A stretch of 37,761 nt of DNA from a virus, in IMG/VR virus record IMGVR_UViG_3300037193_000209, positions 1 to 37,761 of that record, one strand, 5' to 3'. Shown here piece by piece: positions 16,894-23,882 of this stretch. The stretch's first letter is position 1. Each line of letters starts with the position of its first letter. The position numbers were made by a program, and so were the translations under genes. The notes beneath the pieces are model-generated. The model had not been told where the DNA came from, made no database searches, and saw nothing but the letters and a program-made list of their open reading frames with translations.

Positions 16894-17273
16894 TTACTGG
16901 AGACCGAAGTGTTGTTCACGGTCTCAACAATCTGCACCTCGATGTGGTGCCCTGCTGAATATCCTACGGCCACATCGGGGAGGGTCTTGATATCGAAGAT
17001 CCCCTCCACAGGGCCGGAGACGGCGACTATCCTATCTCCGGCCCTGAGAGGCAGACCTGAGCGGCAGAACATTACCCCGATTCTGTCGGGGATGGCTCCT
17101 GCCTCCTGTGCCGCTGGAACATCCTTTCCGGGTCTCAGAAAGTTCAGATCCAGGCGGCACCGAATAGCGTTGAGAGGAGCATCCTGATCTACCCAGGACA
17201 TCTCAGTGATGCCATCGACACGGGTGCGCGTTAGGCGCTGTACCTTGACAACACTGGAAAACAGGTGATCCAT
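16881..17273 (-). CDS. Head-tail joining protein (head completion/stopper type)
   Basis: 130-aa beta-rich protein in the place of the stopper/head completion protein (SPP1 gp16 class). Features are a central DUF-like beta fold with PLRAGDRIVAVSGPVEGIFDI, common in such joining proteins, which seal the connector after packaging. It starts at ATG 17273 with GAGGAG 6 bases upstream, and an element copy ends 13 bases before the start, so it leads a transcription block. Its 3' end overlaps the next gene by 13 bases. The call is from position and fold pattern. Confidence 0.65.
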   Translation of the reverse strand: MDHLFSSVVKVQRLTRTRVDGITEMSWVDQDAPLNAIRCRLDLNFLRPGKDVPAAQEAGAIPDRIGVMFCRSGLPLRAGDRIVAVSGPVEGIFDIKTLPDVAVGYSAGHHIEVQIVETVNNTSVSSKWPS

Positions 17274-17286
17274 GATTACTCCTCTC

Positions 17287-17298
17287 TACTACTATCGC
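17287..17298 (-). promoter_or_regulatory. Dispersed 12-base element, copy 7 (before joining genes)
   Basis: Perfect copy between the glutaredoxin stop and the 130-aa head-tail joining gene, 13 bases before its ATG and just ahead of its GAGGAG ribosome site. Confidence 0.75.
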
Positions 17299-17299
17299 G

Positions 17300-17542
17300 T
17301 CAGGCGGCTACTTGCTCGATGAAAGCGGGATCAAAGCCCGGGACGTGCTCTCCGTTGTAGTAGAGAACAGGGGCCTTCTGGTATCCCCAGGAAGACACTA
17401 GCTCTAGTGCCTCCGGTGTGGTTGTTACGTCAATCTTCTGGTAGGGGATCTTCTTTGCTATTGCGTGACGCTCTGCCGCATTGCACTGAACACATCCTGG
17501 CTTGGAGAAGATGGTGAGGGTGGGAATATCGATTTCGGGCAT
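17300..17542 (-). CDS. nrdH: Glutaredoxin/NrdH-like redoxin
   Basis: 80-aa thioredoxin-fold protein. The active site CVQC (C17, C20) is preceded by FSKPG, and cis-Pro lies in QKAPV near residue 58; the CVQC form is typical of NrdH, which reduces class Ib ribonucleotide reductase. The length is normal. AGGAG lies well spaced before ATG 17542. It is out of place in a structural module: the neighbours are a glycanase and head-tail joining genes, so it is probably an accessory (moron) gene. It could support dNTP synthesis or disulfide state during infection. An element copy follows within 2 bases of its stop. Confidence 0.9.
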   Translation of the reverse strand: MPEIDIPTLTIFSKPGCVQCNAAERHAIAKKIPYQKIDVTTTPEALELVSSWGYQKAPVLYYNGEHVPGFDPAFIEQVAA

Positions 17543-17616
17543 AAGCCATCTCCTGTTGTTGCGTGTTGAATAAGCTCAAGGCTTCAGTTTGGGTTCCTCC
17601 CGACAAGGGAGAGGTA

Positions 17617-18501
17617 TTAAAGGTTACCTCTGTGAAGAGGTACAGATACTCCATTGGAGCGAGTGAATAGTGAAGTCTCGACAGCCTGGCCATTCTGTCT
17701 GAGTTTCATAAAATCTTGATCTTCTTGGTTGGTTCCGTCCAAGGACCAGGATCGGATGTAATCCACCTTGGCGGAGAAGGGTGCAATATCCCTCAGAGCT
17801 TCAGTTGAATTCTTCTCACCGGCGAGATTGCAGATGATGTAGAAGGGGTTATCAGGAACAAGATCGCTTTGATAATCTTGAGCCAGGTTCCCGTCCACGT
17901 AGAACCTCAGTCTGCCTGGCTCCCACAAACATCCGTATACGTGCCAGTTCAGGTTGACATTCTCATTCAGATTGTATGGTGTGGATGAGTTGGCTCCTCC
18001 AGGAGCGATGAATCCATTGGATACGTACACTCCCCACTCTGCCTGTCCCCAGTTCTCCATGATGTCAATCTCTGGAGGCCATATCATGTCCTGAGGCATG
18101 AGCCAGAAAGCTGGCCAAGAGTTGGGGGCGTTAGGTAGAAGCATCTTGGCTTCAAAGTACCCGTATGTGGCGTTGTATGAGGGATACGAACAGACCATAC
18201 CACTGGTAAATTCCAGTTCTGGTACCGCGTGGTTGGACTCATGCAACGTGAACACAATGGACCCATCCTCAAAGGAAAGTCCTGTCTCATCGTAGCCCTG
18301 AGGCTCATTCGAGTTGGTCTTGTGTCCACCCGGAACTGTCGTATTCCAGAAGGGGGTATCTGGATACCAGGGAAGCCACTTAGATGAGTTCAGTGAGGTT
18401 CCGTTGAACTCATCTGAGAAGACGGGATCCCCCAAGCCTGTATGACCTACAGGCTGAACATTTAGGGGAGTAGAGGAGTCAGTGAGAGAAGATCGAGCCA
18501 T
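17617..18501 (-). CDS. Glycoside hydrolase family 16 protein (beta-glucanase-like)
   Basis: 294-aa enzyme of the GH16 beta-jelly-roll family, which cleaves beta-1,3/1,4-glucans or related polysaccharides. The catalytic motif EIDIME is at residues 144-149, with the two Glu residues as nucleophile and acid/base. Supporting segments are FSDEFNG near residue 28, YGYFEAKM, SWPAFWLMP before the motif, and LNWHVYGCLWEPGRLRFYVDG after it. It lacks a signal peptide, so it is probably a virion-bound depolymerase. The C-terminal 30 residues carry two short R-x-N-G units that may anchor it to the particle. I chose ATG 18501 over 18528: the latter has no ribosome site and overlaps the fibre. GGAGG lies 12 bases before 18501, a long spacing. 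Confidence 0.88.
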   Translation of the reverse strand: MARSSLTDSSTPLNVQPVGHTGLGDPVFSDEFNGTSLNSSKWLPWYPDTPFWNTTVPGGHKTNSNEPQGYDETGLSFEDGSIVFTLHESNHAVPELEFTSGMVCSYPSYNATYGYFEAKMLLPNAPNSWPAFWLMPQDMIWPPEIDIMENWGQAEWGVYVSNGFIAPGGANSSTPYNLNENVNLNWHVYGCLWEPGRLRFYVDGNLAQDYQSDLVPDNPFYIICNLAGEKNSTEALRDIAPFSAKVDYIRSWSLDGTNQEDQDFMKLRQNGQAVETSLFTRSNGVSVPLHRGNL

Positions 18502-18505
18502 GGAA

Positions 18506-19693
18506 TTACAGAGCCTCCATGATGACATCTGTGCCGTACCAGACGTTTACATAGGGTTCTACGTAGTTCTCGGTAGTAGCTCCCGAACCGATGCGGTAAT
18601 AGTGACGAGATTCACTCGGAGGGGATGAATTGATGACTGACTCTGCCAGGTAGAGGTCTTCTCCATCGGACTGCTGTACAGCTTGTGCGGTCAGTGCGTT
18701 TGACGCATTCAGATACATTCCGTTGTCAGTCGTGTAGCCGATCCAGATAGGGTTTTCGACAAGGAATGGGGTATCAAAGATTACATCATTCCAACCGTCA
18801 TTCAGACCGGTGAGAACTTTAGATCGAGTAGGGGTGGTGGCAAGATCTGGCGAAGCGCTAGAAGCTGGAGCGTACATCACTGCGGTCCAGGTACCTGAGA
18901 CCGTGATTCCGACAGGCTTGTAGATTCTCATACCCAGGATGTTTCTAGGGGTTCCGCCGCTGATGTAGAAGCCGGTCGCAACCGTGATAGAAGGAGTTCC
19001 GTCCGTAGCCAGGGTGGGCTCTGCGGGAGGTGCGCTAAATACAGACGTTCCGGTTGTTGGCCCCACTACCACGTCAGCAGGAGCTACATCCCCGGAGAAG
19101 ATCTGAGAGTCAGATCCATCGGCATTGGTGGCAGAAACCGTCAAGCTGTAAGGTCCCTCAGAAGTTGGGGTACCGGAAAGAACTCCAGAGCTAGACAGAG
19201 TAAGTCCTGGAATGGATCCCGAGGTAATCGTCCAGGATGTGGGAGAGTTGCTGGCGACTAGAGTCTGGGAGAAGGAAGTTCCTACCTTGAGAGCGCTCAA
19301 GGAGGTAGTGCTGATGACTGGAGGAGTTGAAGGAACTGGAGCGGCGGCAGAGAACCATAGATCGCCGTCTATCCAATTGGTAGGCTCGGTCTCTCCTCCC
19401 AGCCAGATCACTAGTGGGGCATCTGGGCGTGCTTCATCCCCGGTGACAACCTGCACGCGAGCAATTCCAGGTACTCCGGGCTCTCCTTGGATACCCTGAG
19501 GTCCGGGCTCTCCTTGGATACCCTGAGGTCCGGGCTCTCCGGAGGAGGTGCTACTGCCGATGGCGGGGAGAGCACTCCATTGGGTCTCTCCATCACCGAT
19601 CTTCAAAATGTTGTTTTCAGAATCCCAACCGGGCTCTCCATCTGCGAGAACGTAAGCAGGGGTAGGGGTTCCGCGACGAAACACTAGTGGCAT
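18506..19693 (-). CDS. Collagen-like tail/head fibre with Ig-like domain
   Basis: 395-aa fibre. Residues 1-45 form the small domain common at phage fibre N-termini (FRRGTPTPAYVLADGEPGWD, then KIGDGETQWSALP). Next comes a short collagen-like Gly-x-y run with two exact 9-residue repeats (GPQGIQGEP), then a putative Ig-like (He_PIG) domain around residues 125-205 (ISGTP-type motif as GVLSGTPTSEGPYSLTVSATNADG). A C-terminal beta domain follows (about 215-395, DUF4082-like). It probably trimerises and binds a surface glycan. It starts at TAATG shared with the connector stop, with GGAGG upstream. It sits between connector genes rather than with the other tail fibres, and the next gene is a glycanase; together they look like a host-interaction cassette. 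Confidence 0.78.
   Translation of the reverse strand: MPLVFRRGTPTPAYVLADGEPGWDSENNILKIGDGETQWSALPAIGSSTSSGEPGPQGIQGEPGPQGIQGEPGVPGIARVQVVTGDEARPDAPLVIWLGGETEPTNWIDGDLWFSAAAPVPSTPPVISTTSLSALKVGTSFSQTLVASNSPTSWTITSGSIPGLTLSSSGVLSGTPTSEGPYSLTVSATNADGSDSQIFSGDVAPADVVVGPTTGTSVFSAPPAEPTLATDGTPSITVATGFYISGGTPRNILGMRIYKPVGITVSGTWTAVMYAPASSASPDLATTPTRSKVLTGLNDGWNDVIFDTPFLVENPIWIGYTTDNGMYLNASNALTAQAVQQSDGEDLYLAESVINSSPPSESRHYYRIGSGATTENYVEPYVNVWYGTDVIMEAL
19477..19540 (-). repeat. 27-bp tandem repeat encoding collagen-like units
   Basis: Two exact 27-base copies (19477-19503 and 19504-19530) and the first 10 bases of a third. Each codes for the 9 residues GPQGIQGEP. Exact DNA identity points to recent slippage duplication, which would change fibre shaft length. 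Confidence 0.88.
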
Positions 19694-20289
19694 TAGAACT
19701 TACCTCCATCGAAGTTGGGACCGGAGACATCGTATGTGCCCCCATCAAGGATCTTGGGACCTGAGCGGTATCCCGGAGCAGGGTCGAATCCCCAAGTGCG
19801 GGCGCTGTTGATGTCCTGAGGGGAGAGGAACCTGATGTTCAATCCTGATCCTGCACCAAAGGTTCCATCGTGCTCGAACATCTCAATACCCCCGCCCATG
19901 GGGATGTTGTCATTGAGGTCACAGACACTCAACTGAGACAGGGCGAGGTCAAACCATCCAATACCCGTAGGAAGCCCTCCCATGACCGCTCCAGCGACCT
20001 TTGAGTAGGAGTAGCTACCGATGGTCTCAGACGAGAAAGGGTTGCTCAGAACGGCCTGGAAGGGCTGTACGAGGTAGATAGCGTCAGCCATGGCCAGGAT
20101 GGCGTTCTTAGCCAGCATGGCCTTTGTAGGGTCATCAGGCCAGTTGTCGCCTAGGCAGGTACCCAGCTTGAAGAGAAGGGTGGCCTGAGCGATAGCCGTG
20201 GATACGTATCCCGCCCGCGTGTACTCCGAAGAGTCCCTTCCCGAGAACTCGGCAAGATCATTTAGAGCGTAGGCGGGATACGTAGCCAT
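19693..20289 (-). CDS. Head-tail connector protein (adaptor)
   Basis: 198-aa protein in the usual place of the adaptor that binds the portal underside (HK97 gp6/SPP1 gp15 class). The N-terminal half is helical (AYALNDLAEFSG, YVSTAIAQATLLFKLG, AMLAKNAILAMADAIYLVQP), as in adaptors. The C-terminal half is Gly- and Pro-rich. AAGGAAG lies about 8 bases before the ATG. Its stop overlaps the next start (TAATG), coupling it to the collagen-like fibre gene. The call rests on position and helix pattern more than on a diagnostic motif. Confidence 0.7.
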   Translation of the reverse strand: MATYPAYALNDLAEFSGRDSSEYTRAGYVSTAIAQATLLFKLGTCLGDNWPDDPTKAMLAKNAILAMADAIYLVQPFQAVLSNPFSSETIGSYSYSKVAGAVMGGLPTGIGWFDLALSQLSVCDLNDNIPMGGGIEMFEHDGTFGAGSGLNIRFLSPQDINSARTWGFDPAPGYRSGPKILDGGTYDVSGPNFDGGKF

Positions 20290-20308
20290 CGACTGACTTC
20301 CTTCTGAC

Positions 20309-20935
20309 TTAGAGGTTTACTACTGGAGCCTGAACGTGGTTGGTCTTGCTCTCAAGACCTGGCTCCTCATAGGTCTTCTTGCCGGGCCATGGTCCCTTAC
20401 GGAACTTGACAACGCCCCAGCGCTGAACCTGATCATCCTCAGAAAGCTCAAGCCACGACTGACCCTGACGGTTTCTCGTCTGATCGTAAGCCTTGGGACC
20501 GAAAACTGCTTCCTGACCGCGATACCAGATGCGTCCCTGTGCCGATACACCATCTACGAGGAAGTGAATGAGGATTCCACCTTCAACGTTCTCCTCATAC
20601 TCCACAGGAACTTCATCGGACTTTCCACGGGTGCGGGCAAGCTCATCCTGAAGCTGGCGAATCTGCCTCTGCTCCGGAGTCAGTTCAGACTCTGGGACAG
20701 GACGTGCAGTCTCCTTAGACTGAGCTACCTCTTCACGCGCCTTGGCGAGTTCTGCACGGAGGGCTTCAATGGTCTTCTGCTCTTCAGTCTGCTCGGGTGC
20801 AGTGTCTTCCTTGACTCCCTCATCAGGAGTCTGAGAGTCGGACTCAGCGGGGGTAACATCGTCAAAACTCAGTAGATCTTCAGCCTTGACATCCTGGGCA
20901 GGAACAGTGGCGTTAGTGGTTTTTCTAGCAGGCAT
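20309..20935 (-). CDS. Virion-type protein with coiled coil, unknown role (208 aa)
   Basis: A long acidic disordered N-terminus (about 1-50) is followed by a coiled-coil stretch (about 50-105, Glu/Lys/Arg rich) and a compact C-terminal domain (about 108-190) with strands such as GGILIHFLVDGVSAQGRIWYRG and RWGVVKFRKGPWPGKKTY. Proteins of this kind occur just after the capsid gene in actinobacterial phages; the function is not established. The ribosome site before the ATG is weak (no clear AGGAGG), unlike its neighbours. It is the first gene after the capsid terminator and has an element copy 28 bases upstream. Could be a minor head or head-tail assembly protein. Confidence 0.72.
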   Translation of the reverse strand: MPARKTTNATVPAQDVKAEDLLSFDDVTPAESDSQTPDEGVKEDTAPEQTEEQKTIEALRAELAKAREEVAQSKETARPVPESELTPEQRQIRQLQDELARTRGKSDEVPVEYEENVEGGILIHFLVDGVSAQGRIWYRGQEAVFGPKAYDQTRNRQGQSWLELSEDDQVQRWGVVKFRKGPWPGKKTYEEPGLESKTNHVQAPVVNL

Positions 20936-20963
20936 TTTGGGTTCAACCCTTCGTTTGGTCTAC

Positions 20964-20975
20964 TACTACTATCGA
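20964..20975 (-). promoter_or_regulatory. Dispersed 12-base element, copy 6 (after capsid terminator)
   Basis: 11/12 copy (first base T instead of G). It lies 28 bases before the 208-aa gene and about 70 bases after the capsid terminator, where transcription must restart. Confidence 0.72.
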
Positions 20976-21044
20976 GCTTCGCCTACCGACGAAACCCTTT
21001 GGAACTACAATCTTAGCGTAGATATGGGCTTATTGGCTCAAAGG

Positions 21045-21067
21045 AAAAACCCCCTCCGAAGAGGGGG
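21045..21067 (-). terminator. Intrinsic terminator of major capsid gene
   Basis: On the minus strand CCCCCTC, loop TTCG, GAGGGGG, then TTTTT: a 7-bp GC-rich stem with a stable UUCG tetraloop and a T run. It starts 15 bases after the capsid stop. The opposite strand also has a T-rich tail, so it may be bidirectional. Confidence 0.92.
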
Positions 21068-21082
21068 CCTTTCTTTTAGAGC

Positions 21083-22120
21083 TTACGCGCCGACGTTGAA
21101 GTAGGCGAACTGCTCTGGGCGGTTTAGAACTGGGAGCATGTTCCATTCAAGAAGATACTGGCGACCAGAAGGATCCTTGTCCTGCCAGGTCTTGGCGAAC
21201 TTACCCGTGAAGCCCTGAGGAGCCTCAAGGTCAGCGGTTGGTCCCTCGACAAGCTCGAAAGGACGACCCGCGGTGAAGTTACCGATGATGATGTGGTCAT
21301 CCTCAAGGAACTTCTGCTCAGCACCTGGATCGGTAGGAGCGTCCGTGTATGCGGCACCAGCGGCGTCGAATACGGAATCCTGGATCTTCCAGTCCAGACC
21401 GAGGAATCCAGGTAGTACGCCCTCACGGTAGTACTGATCCTTCATGCGGTCGGAGAGGAGGACGGCAGGAGCGGTACCGGCGTGAGCGAACGAATCGAAG
21501 ATGTAGGAAATCGTCTCTTCGTTAGCGTAAGCCTCGGTAGCGGCAACCTGTCCGTCACGGAGGATGAGGCGCTTCAGAGTACGAACATCAGCGATGATCT
21601 GCTCTGGGGTAGCCTCAGCCCAACCACCGGTTACGGAGGTGGATCCCTTGTGGGAGGCTGGCATCTTGTAGTCAACGCTAATAGCAGGAGCGTCACCGTT
21701 CTCAGGGATGTCAAGAGCACCGGTGAACATCTGCCAAATGAGATATTCGGCAAAGTTGTCGAAGCGGGTGTTGAGGTCCGTAATCTCCTGGAGAACGGCA
21801 CGCTCAGCGTTTACCTTGGCGAACTCACCTGGGGTGCGTAGCCAGTAAAGGGTCGTAGGTTCGAATACCTTCTTCTCACGGAGGTAGACGAAGCTAGCGG
21901 CCTCGGTCGAACGTCCGAGGCGAGGCACGATGTGGGCCTCAGAGTTAGGAACGTTAGGACGGGCGATGGTGCGGCTACCACGGATTACGTCCCACTGAGC
22001 CGTTGGGAACGGATGTGGCTTCCTGCTGATGCGGTTAAGCATCGTCAGGGTCTCCGGTGCGGTGAACTTCTCAACCACACCCAACAGCACCGTAGGCTGG
22101 AAGAGTGAAATGTCAGGCAC
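21083..22120 (-). CDS. Major capsid protein
   Basis: 345-aa coat protein of the lambda gpE-like HK97-fold family, forming the icosahedral shell. The N-terminus (FTAPETLTMLNRI), the P-domain region and the segment FDNFAEYLIWQMFTGALDIP are family-like, and the length is close to lambda gpE. It starts with GTG at 22120, with TAGGAG 6 bases upstream. It appears to have its own transcription unit: an element copy lies 121 bases upstream, and a strong intrinsic terminator (UUCG-capped 7-bp stem plus T run) starts 15 bases after the stop. A monocistronic unit fits a protein needed in hundreds of copies. No sign of truncation. Confidence 0.92.
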   Translation of the reverse strand: MPDISLFQPTVLLGVVEKFTAPETLTMLNRISRKPHPFPTAQWDVIRGSRTIARPNVPNSEAHIVPRLGRSTEAASFVYLREKKVFEPTTLYWLRTPGEFAKVNAERAVLQEITDLNTRFDNFAEYLIWQMFTGALDIPENGDAPAISVDYKMPASHKGSTSVTGGWAEATPEQIIADVRTLKRLILRDGQVAATEAYANEETISYIFDSFAHAGTAPAVLLSDRMKDQYYREGVLPGFLGLDWKIQDSVFDAAGAAYTDAPTDPGAEQKFLEDDHIIIGNFTAGRPFELVEGPTADLEAPQGFTGKFAKTWQDKDPSGRQYLLEWNMLPVLNRPEQFAYFNVGA

Positions 22121-22241
22121 TGGATTCTCCTAAGGTAGAAATGCCTATCTACAGGGTCTCAGCGACATTTACAATGTCCGGTCTGCACCACTCCCGAGGG
22201 AGTCACTAGGTTGACCTAAGTTTGAGTTTTGGACTTACGTA

Positions 22242-22253
22242 GTCTACTATCGC
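22242..22253 (-). promoter_or_regulatory. Dispersed 12-base element, copy 5 (before major capsid gene)
   Basis: Core GCGATAGTAG perfect. It lies 121 bases before the capsid GTG and just downstream, in transcript direction, of a 9-bp hairpin at 22284-22307. Confidence 0.72.
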
Positions 22254-22283
22254 ACACTACTTCAGTCGGGCTACTCAGGGATG

Positions 22284-22307
22284 GACTTAGAAGAAGATTT
22301 CTAAGTC
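22284..22307 (-). other. RNA hairpin between decoration and capsid genes
   Basis: Perfect 9-bp inverted repeat GACTTAGAA/TTCTAAGTC around a 6-base loop, extended after a 3x3 internal loop by 4 more pairs (22277-22280 with 22311-22314). It starts 28 bases after the decoration stop. There is no T run, so it is a possible weak terminator, processing site or 3'-end stabiliser. The rest of the 215-base gap holds a small palindrome at about 22190 (CTCCC/GGGAG) and the element copy at 22242. Confidence 0.65.
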
Positions 22308-22335
22308 ACACCCTCAGCGTCCCGAGCTATAGACC

Positions 22336-22737
22336 TTAGATCTTGAAGGTACCGAGAACAGCGTTCTCGACACGACCAAGGACGTTCGGAGCGCCACCGT
22401 TTGCCGAAGATACGGCGGCGAGCTTGAGGATACCAGCGATGACGATGTTGCCCATGTACTTCTGACCGTTAGAGTCAGAGCCTGTGTCAACAGTCTTGCG
22501 GAGGATACCTACAGCGGTACCGGCACCGTCAGCGCCACCACTGGAGTACTTGACGTACAGCTTGTCGGAAGTACGGCGAGCGAGTACCGTACCTGCCTGA
22601 AGGACACCCTGACCTGCGGCTAGGGTGACACCCTTCTGAGTGAATCCGGCAGTCGAGTAAAGAATCTCGGTGTCGGGGACGTGAGGACCGCGAGTAATTC
22701 CAGCGGCTGGAATCGCGTTACCTGCGTAATCTACCAT
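22336..22737 (-). CDS. Head decoration protein
   Basis: 133-aa beta-rich protein resembling the lambda gpD-type decoration family, which binds the outside of the expanded capsid and stabilises it. Visible family-like features are the G-rich N-terminus, the segment GVLQAGTVLARRTSDKLYVKY followed by a Gly-rich turn, and AVGILRKTVD. The ATG has TAGGAG with good spacing (GAACAAA before it). It lies directly after the scaffold gene and before the major capsid gene, the usual place. It is followed by a 215-base gap with a 9-bp perfect hairpin and an element copy before the capsid gene. Confidence 0.82.
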   Translation of the reverse strand: MVDYAGNAIPAAGITRGPHVPDTEILYSTAGFTQKGVTLAAGQGVLQAGTVLARRTSDKLYVKYSSGGADGAGTAVGILRKTVDTGSDSNGQKYMGNIVIAGILKLAAVSSANGGAPNVLGRVENAVLGTFKI

Positions 22738-22773
22738 TTTGTTCTCCTAAAGGTCTTGGTAGGGACGTTGAAA

Positions 22774-23295
22774 TTAAGCCTTGACCGTGAGGCCAGCGGC
22801 TTCACCAAGAGCGGATAGACGGGCAACCTCACCGACTACAACTTCATCGTGGGTCTCTTCCTTGAACTCCTGGCCCTTCTCGGCAGAGAGTTCTACGATT
22901 GGCTTCTCAGGAAGAAGCTCATCGAAGAGTTCCGCGTTGGAAAGCAGAAGCTTGAGGCTGGAGTCACGCTTGGCTGGGGTGATGAAACCGGAGGCAACCA
23001 GTTCATCAACTCGCTTCTCAGCCTTGGCGGTAGCGGCATCCTGAACCAGGGTGTCAACCTTGGCGGATAGTTCAACATTGGTGTCTACAATGCTGGCTAC
23101 GGCGGCTACAATGTCCTCGGTTCCCGAAGCATCGTCAGCACTGAGCTTGAGTACGCCAGAGTTAGAGAGCTTGTCCTGAAGCTCTGCGGAGAGCTTAGCA
23201 AAGTCGCCAGCGCGTGCCGCCGCCTGCTGTAGCTCAGGAATGTCGATGCCGTGCTCGTCGCGTGCGACAGCAATCAGCTCGTCAAGATCCATCAT
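22774..23295 (-). CDS. Nested scaffold protein (internal start in protease gene)
   Basis: In-frame internal gene giving 173 aa that begins MMDLDELIAVARDEHG, identical to residues 190-362 of the protease fusion. The start is supported by AAGGAG with 6 bases to the first of two adjacent ATG codons, the best ribosome site in the reading frame. A perfect copy of the dispersed 12-base element lies 47 bases upstream, inside the protease linker, where it is read as Asp-Ser-Ser. The arrangement parallels lambda C/Nu3, in which scaffold is made from an internal start of the protease gene. The product would be an internal scaffold needed in many copies per procapsid. It is probably read through to the decoration gene, which has no element of its own. 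Confidence 0.8.
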   Translation of the reverse strand: MMDLDELIAVARDEHGIDIPELQQAAARAGDFAKLSAELQDKLSNSGVLKLSADDASGTEDIVAAVASIVDTNVELSAKVDTLVQDAATAKAEKRVDELVASGFITPAKRDSSLKLLLSNAELFDELLPEKPIVELSAEKGQEFKEETHDEVVVGEVARLSALGEAAGLTVKA

Positions 23296-23862
23296 AGGAT
23301 TCTCCTTAGTTGTTTTGGCGGCGGTCAATACGACTGCCTTACTACTACTATCGCTCGCAGATGCGGCGATTACTTCCTGGAAATCATCCAGGTCTGTCAG
23401 GTGCGGTCTGTTGGTGATCGCAACGTGCAGAAGAGTTGGTCCCGCCTTGGTGTTTGTGCGGGTATCGGTGTAATCCAGGGAGAGCATTGCAGAAGCTCCA
23501 AGAAGCGTCTTGCCTAGCTTCTGAGCGGCAACTTCATCTCTTGCATCGATGACGGCATAAGCCTTTCCGTCCTCGACCTCTAGTCCCACGACTTCACCTA
23601 TATTGCGGAAGGGGTCCTCAGAGTGGGCGTTGTTGTCACCTACGACCGGGGTCTGAACGATGGGGGTGACCTTCTTCTCGAAGTTCTCCGAAAGCTTCGC
23701 TAGGAACTCGTCGGTGATTTCGACCTTGCCACCCTTGATTCCAGGATAGAAGAGGGTTCCCTTGGACAGGATGTGCTTGCGGAACAACTTTCCCGACTTG
23801 GTGCGCGAAAGTGCGACAAAGGAGTCATCCTCGCCGGGTACGTAGACTAGATCATCGCTCAT
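22774..23862 (-). CDS. Capsid maturation protease with C-terminal scaffold
   Basis: A 362-aa fusion: about residues 1-165 are a prohead protease and about 190-362 a helical, acidic scaffold. The protease part has NNAHSEDP (H80), GASAMLSLDY (S124 or S127) and LLHVAITNRPHL, the last much like the end of Mu gpI-type protease domains. The scaffold part is coiled-coil-like and rich in Ala, Glu and Asp. The ATG at 23862 has no Shine-Dalgarno sequence: the 12-base element ends 3 bases before it, and an in-frame TGA lies further upstream with no other good start between. It may be translated from a leaderless message. An internal ATG at 23295 with a strong ribosome site would give free scaffold. The protease cleaves scaffold during head maturation in this family. 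Confidence 0.88.
   Translation of the reverse strand: MSDDLVYVPGEDDSFVALSRTKSGKLFRKHILSKGTLFYPGIKGGKVEITDEFLAKLSENFEKKVTPIVQTPVVGDNNAHSEDPFRNIGEVVGLEVEDGKAYAVIDARDEVAAQKLGKTLLGASAMLSLDYTDTRTNTKAGPTLLHVAITNRPHLTDLDDFQEVIAASASDSSSKAVVLTAAKTTKENPMMDLDELIAVARDEHGIDIPELQQAAARAGDFAKLSAELQDKLSNSGVLKLSADDASGTEDIVAAVASIVDTNVELSAKVDTLVQDAATAKAEKRVDELVASGFITPAKRDSSLKLLLSNAELFDELLPEKPIVELSAEKGQEFKEETHDEVVVGEVARLSALGEAAGLTVKA
23343..23354 (-). promoter_or_regulatory. Dispersed 12-base element, copy 4 (inside protease, before nested scaffold)
   Basis: Perfect 12-base copy within the protease reading frame, 47 bases before the internal scaffold ATG. Here it is translated as part of a Ser-rich linker, so coding need alone does not explain it. 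Confidence 0.75.
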
Positions 23863-23865
23863 GTT

Positions 23866-23877
23866 TACTACTATCGC
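23866..23877 (-). promoter_or_regulatory. Dispersed 12-base element, copy 3 (before protease)
   Basis: Perfect 12-base copy only 3 bases before the protease ATG, with no ribosome site between. If GATAGT in it acts as a -10 box, transcription would begin at about the ATG, giving a leaderless message. Confidence 0.75.
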
Positions 23878-23882
23878 CCATA

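Noticed and set aside
17625-17642. 7-bp hairpin TACCTCT/AGAGGTA at the end of the GH16 gene
   Set aside because: It lies inside the coding end, has no T run and is too short to call a terminator with confidence.
20320-20341. Possible extra copy of the 12-base element (tttactactgg)
   Set aside because: It matches only the first part, lacks the ATCGC half, and codes for the C-terminal VVNL of the 208-aa protein with no gene start at the expected distance.
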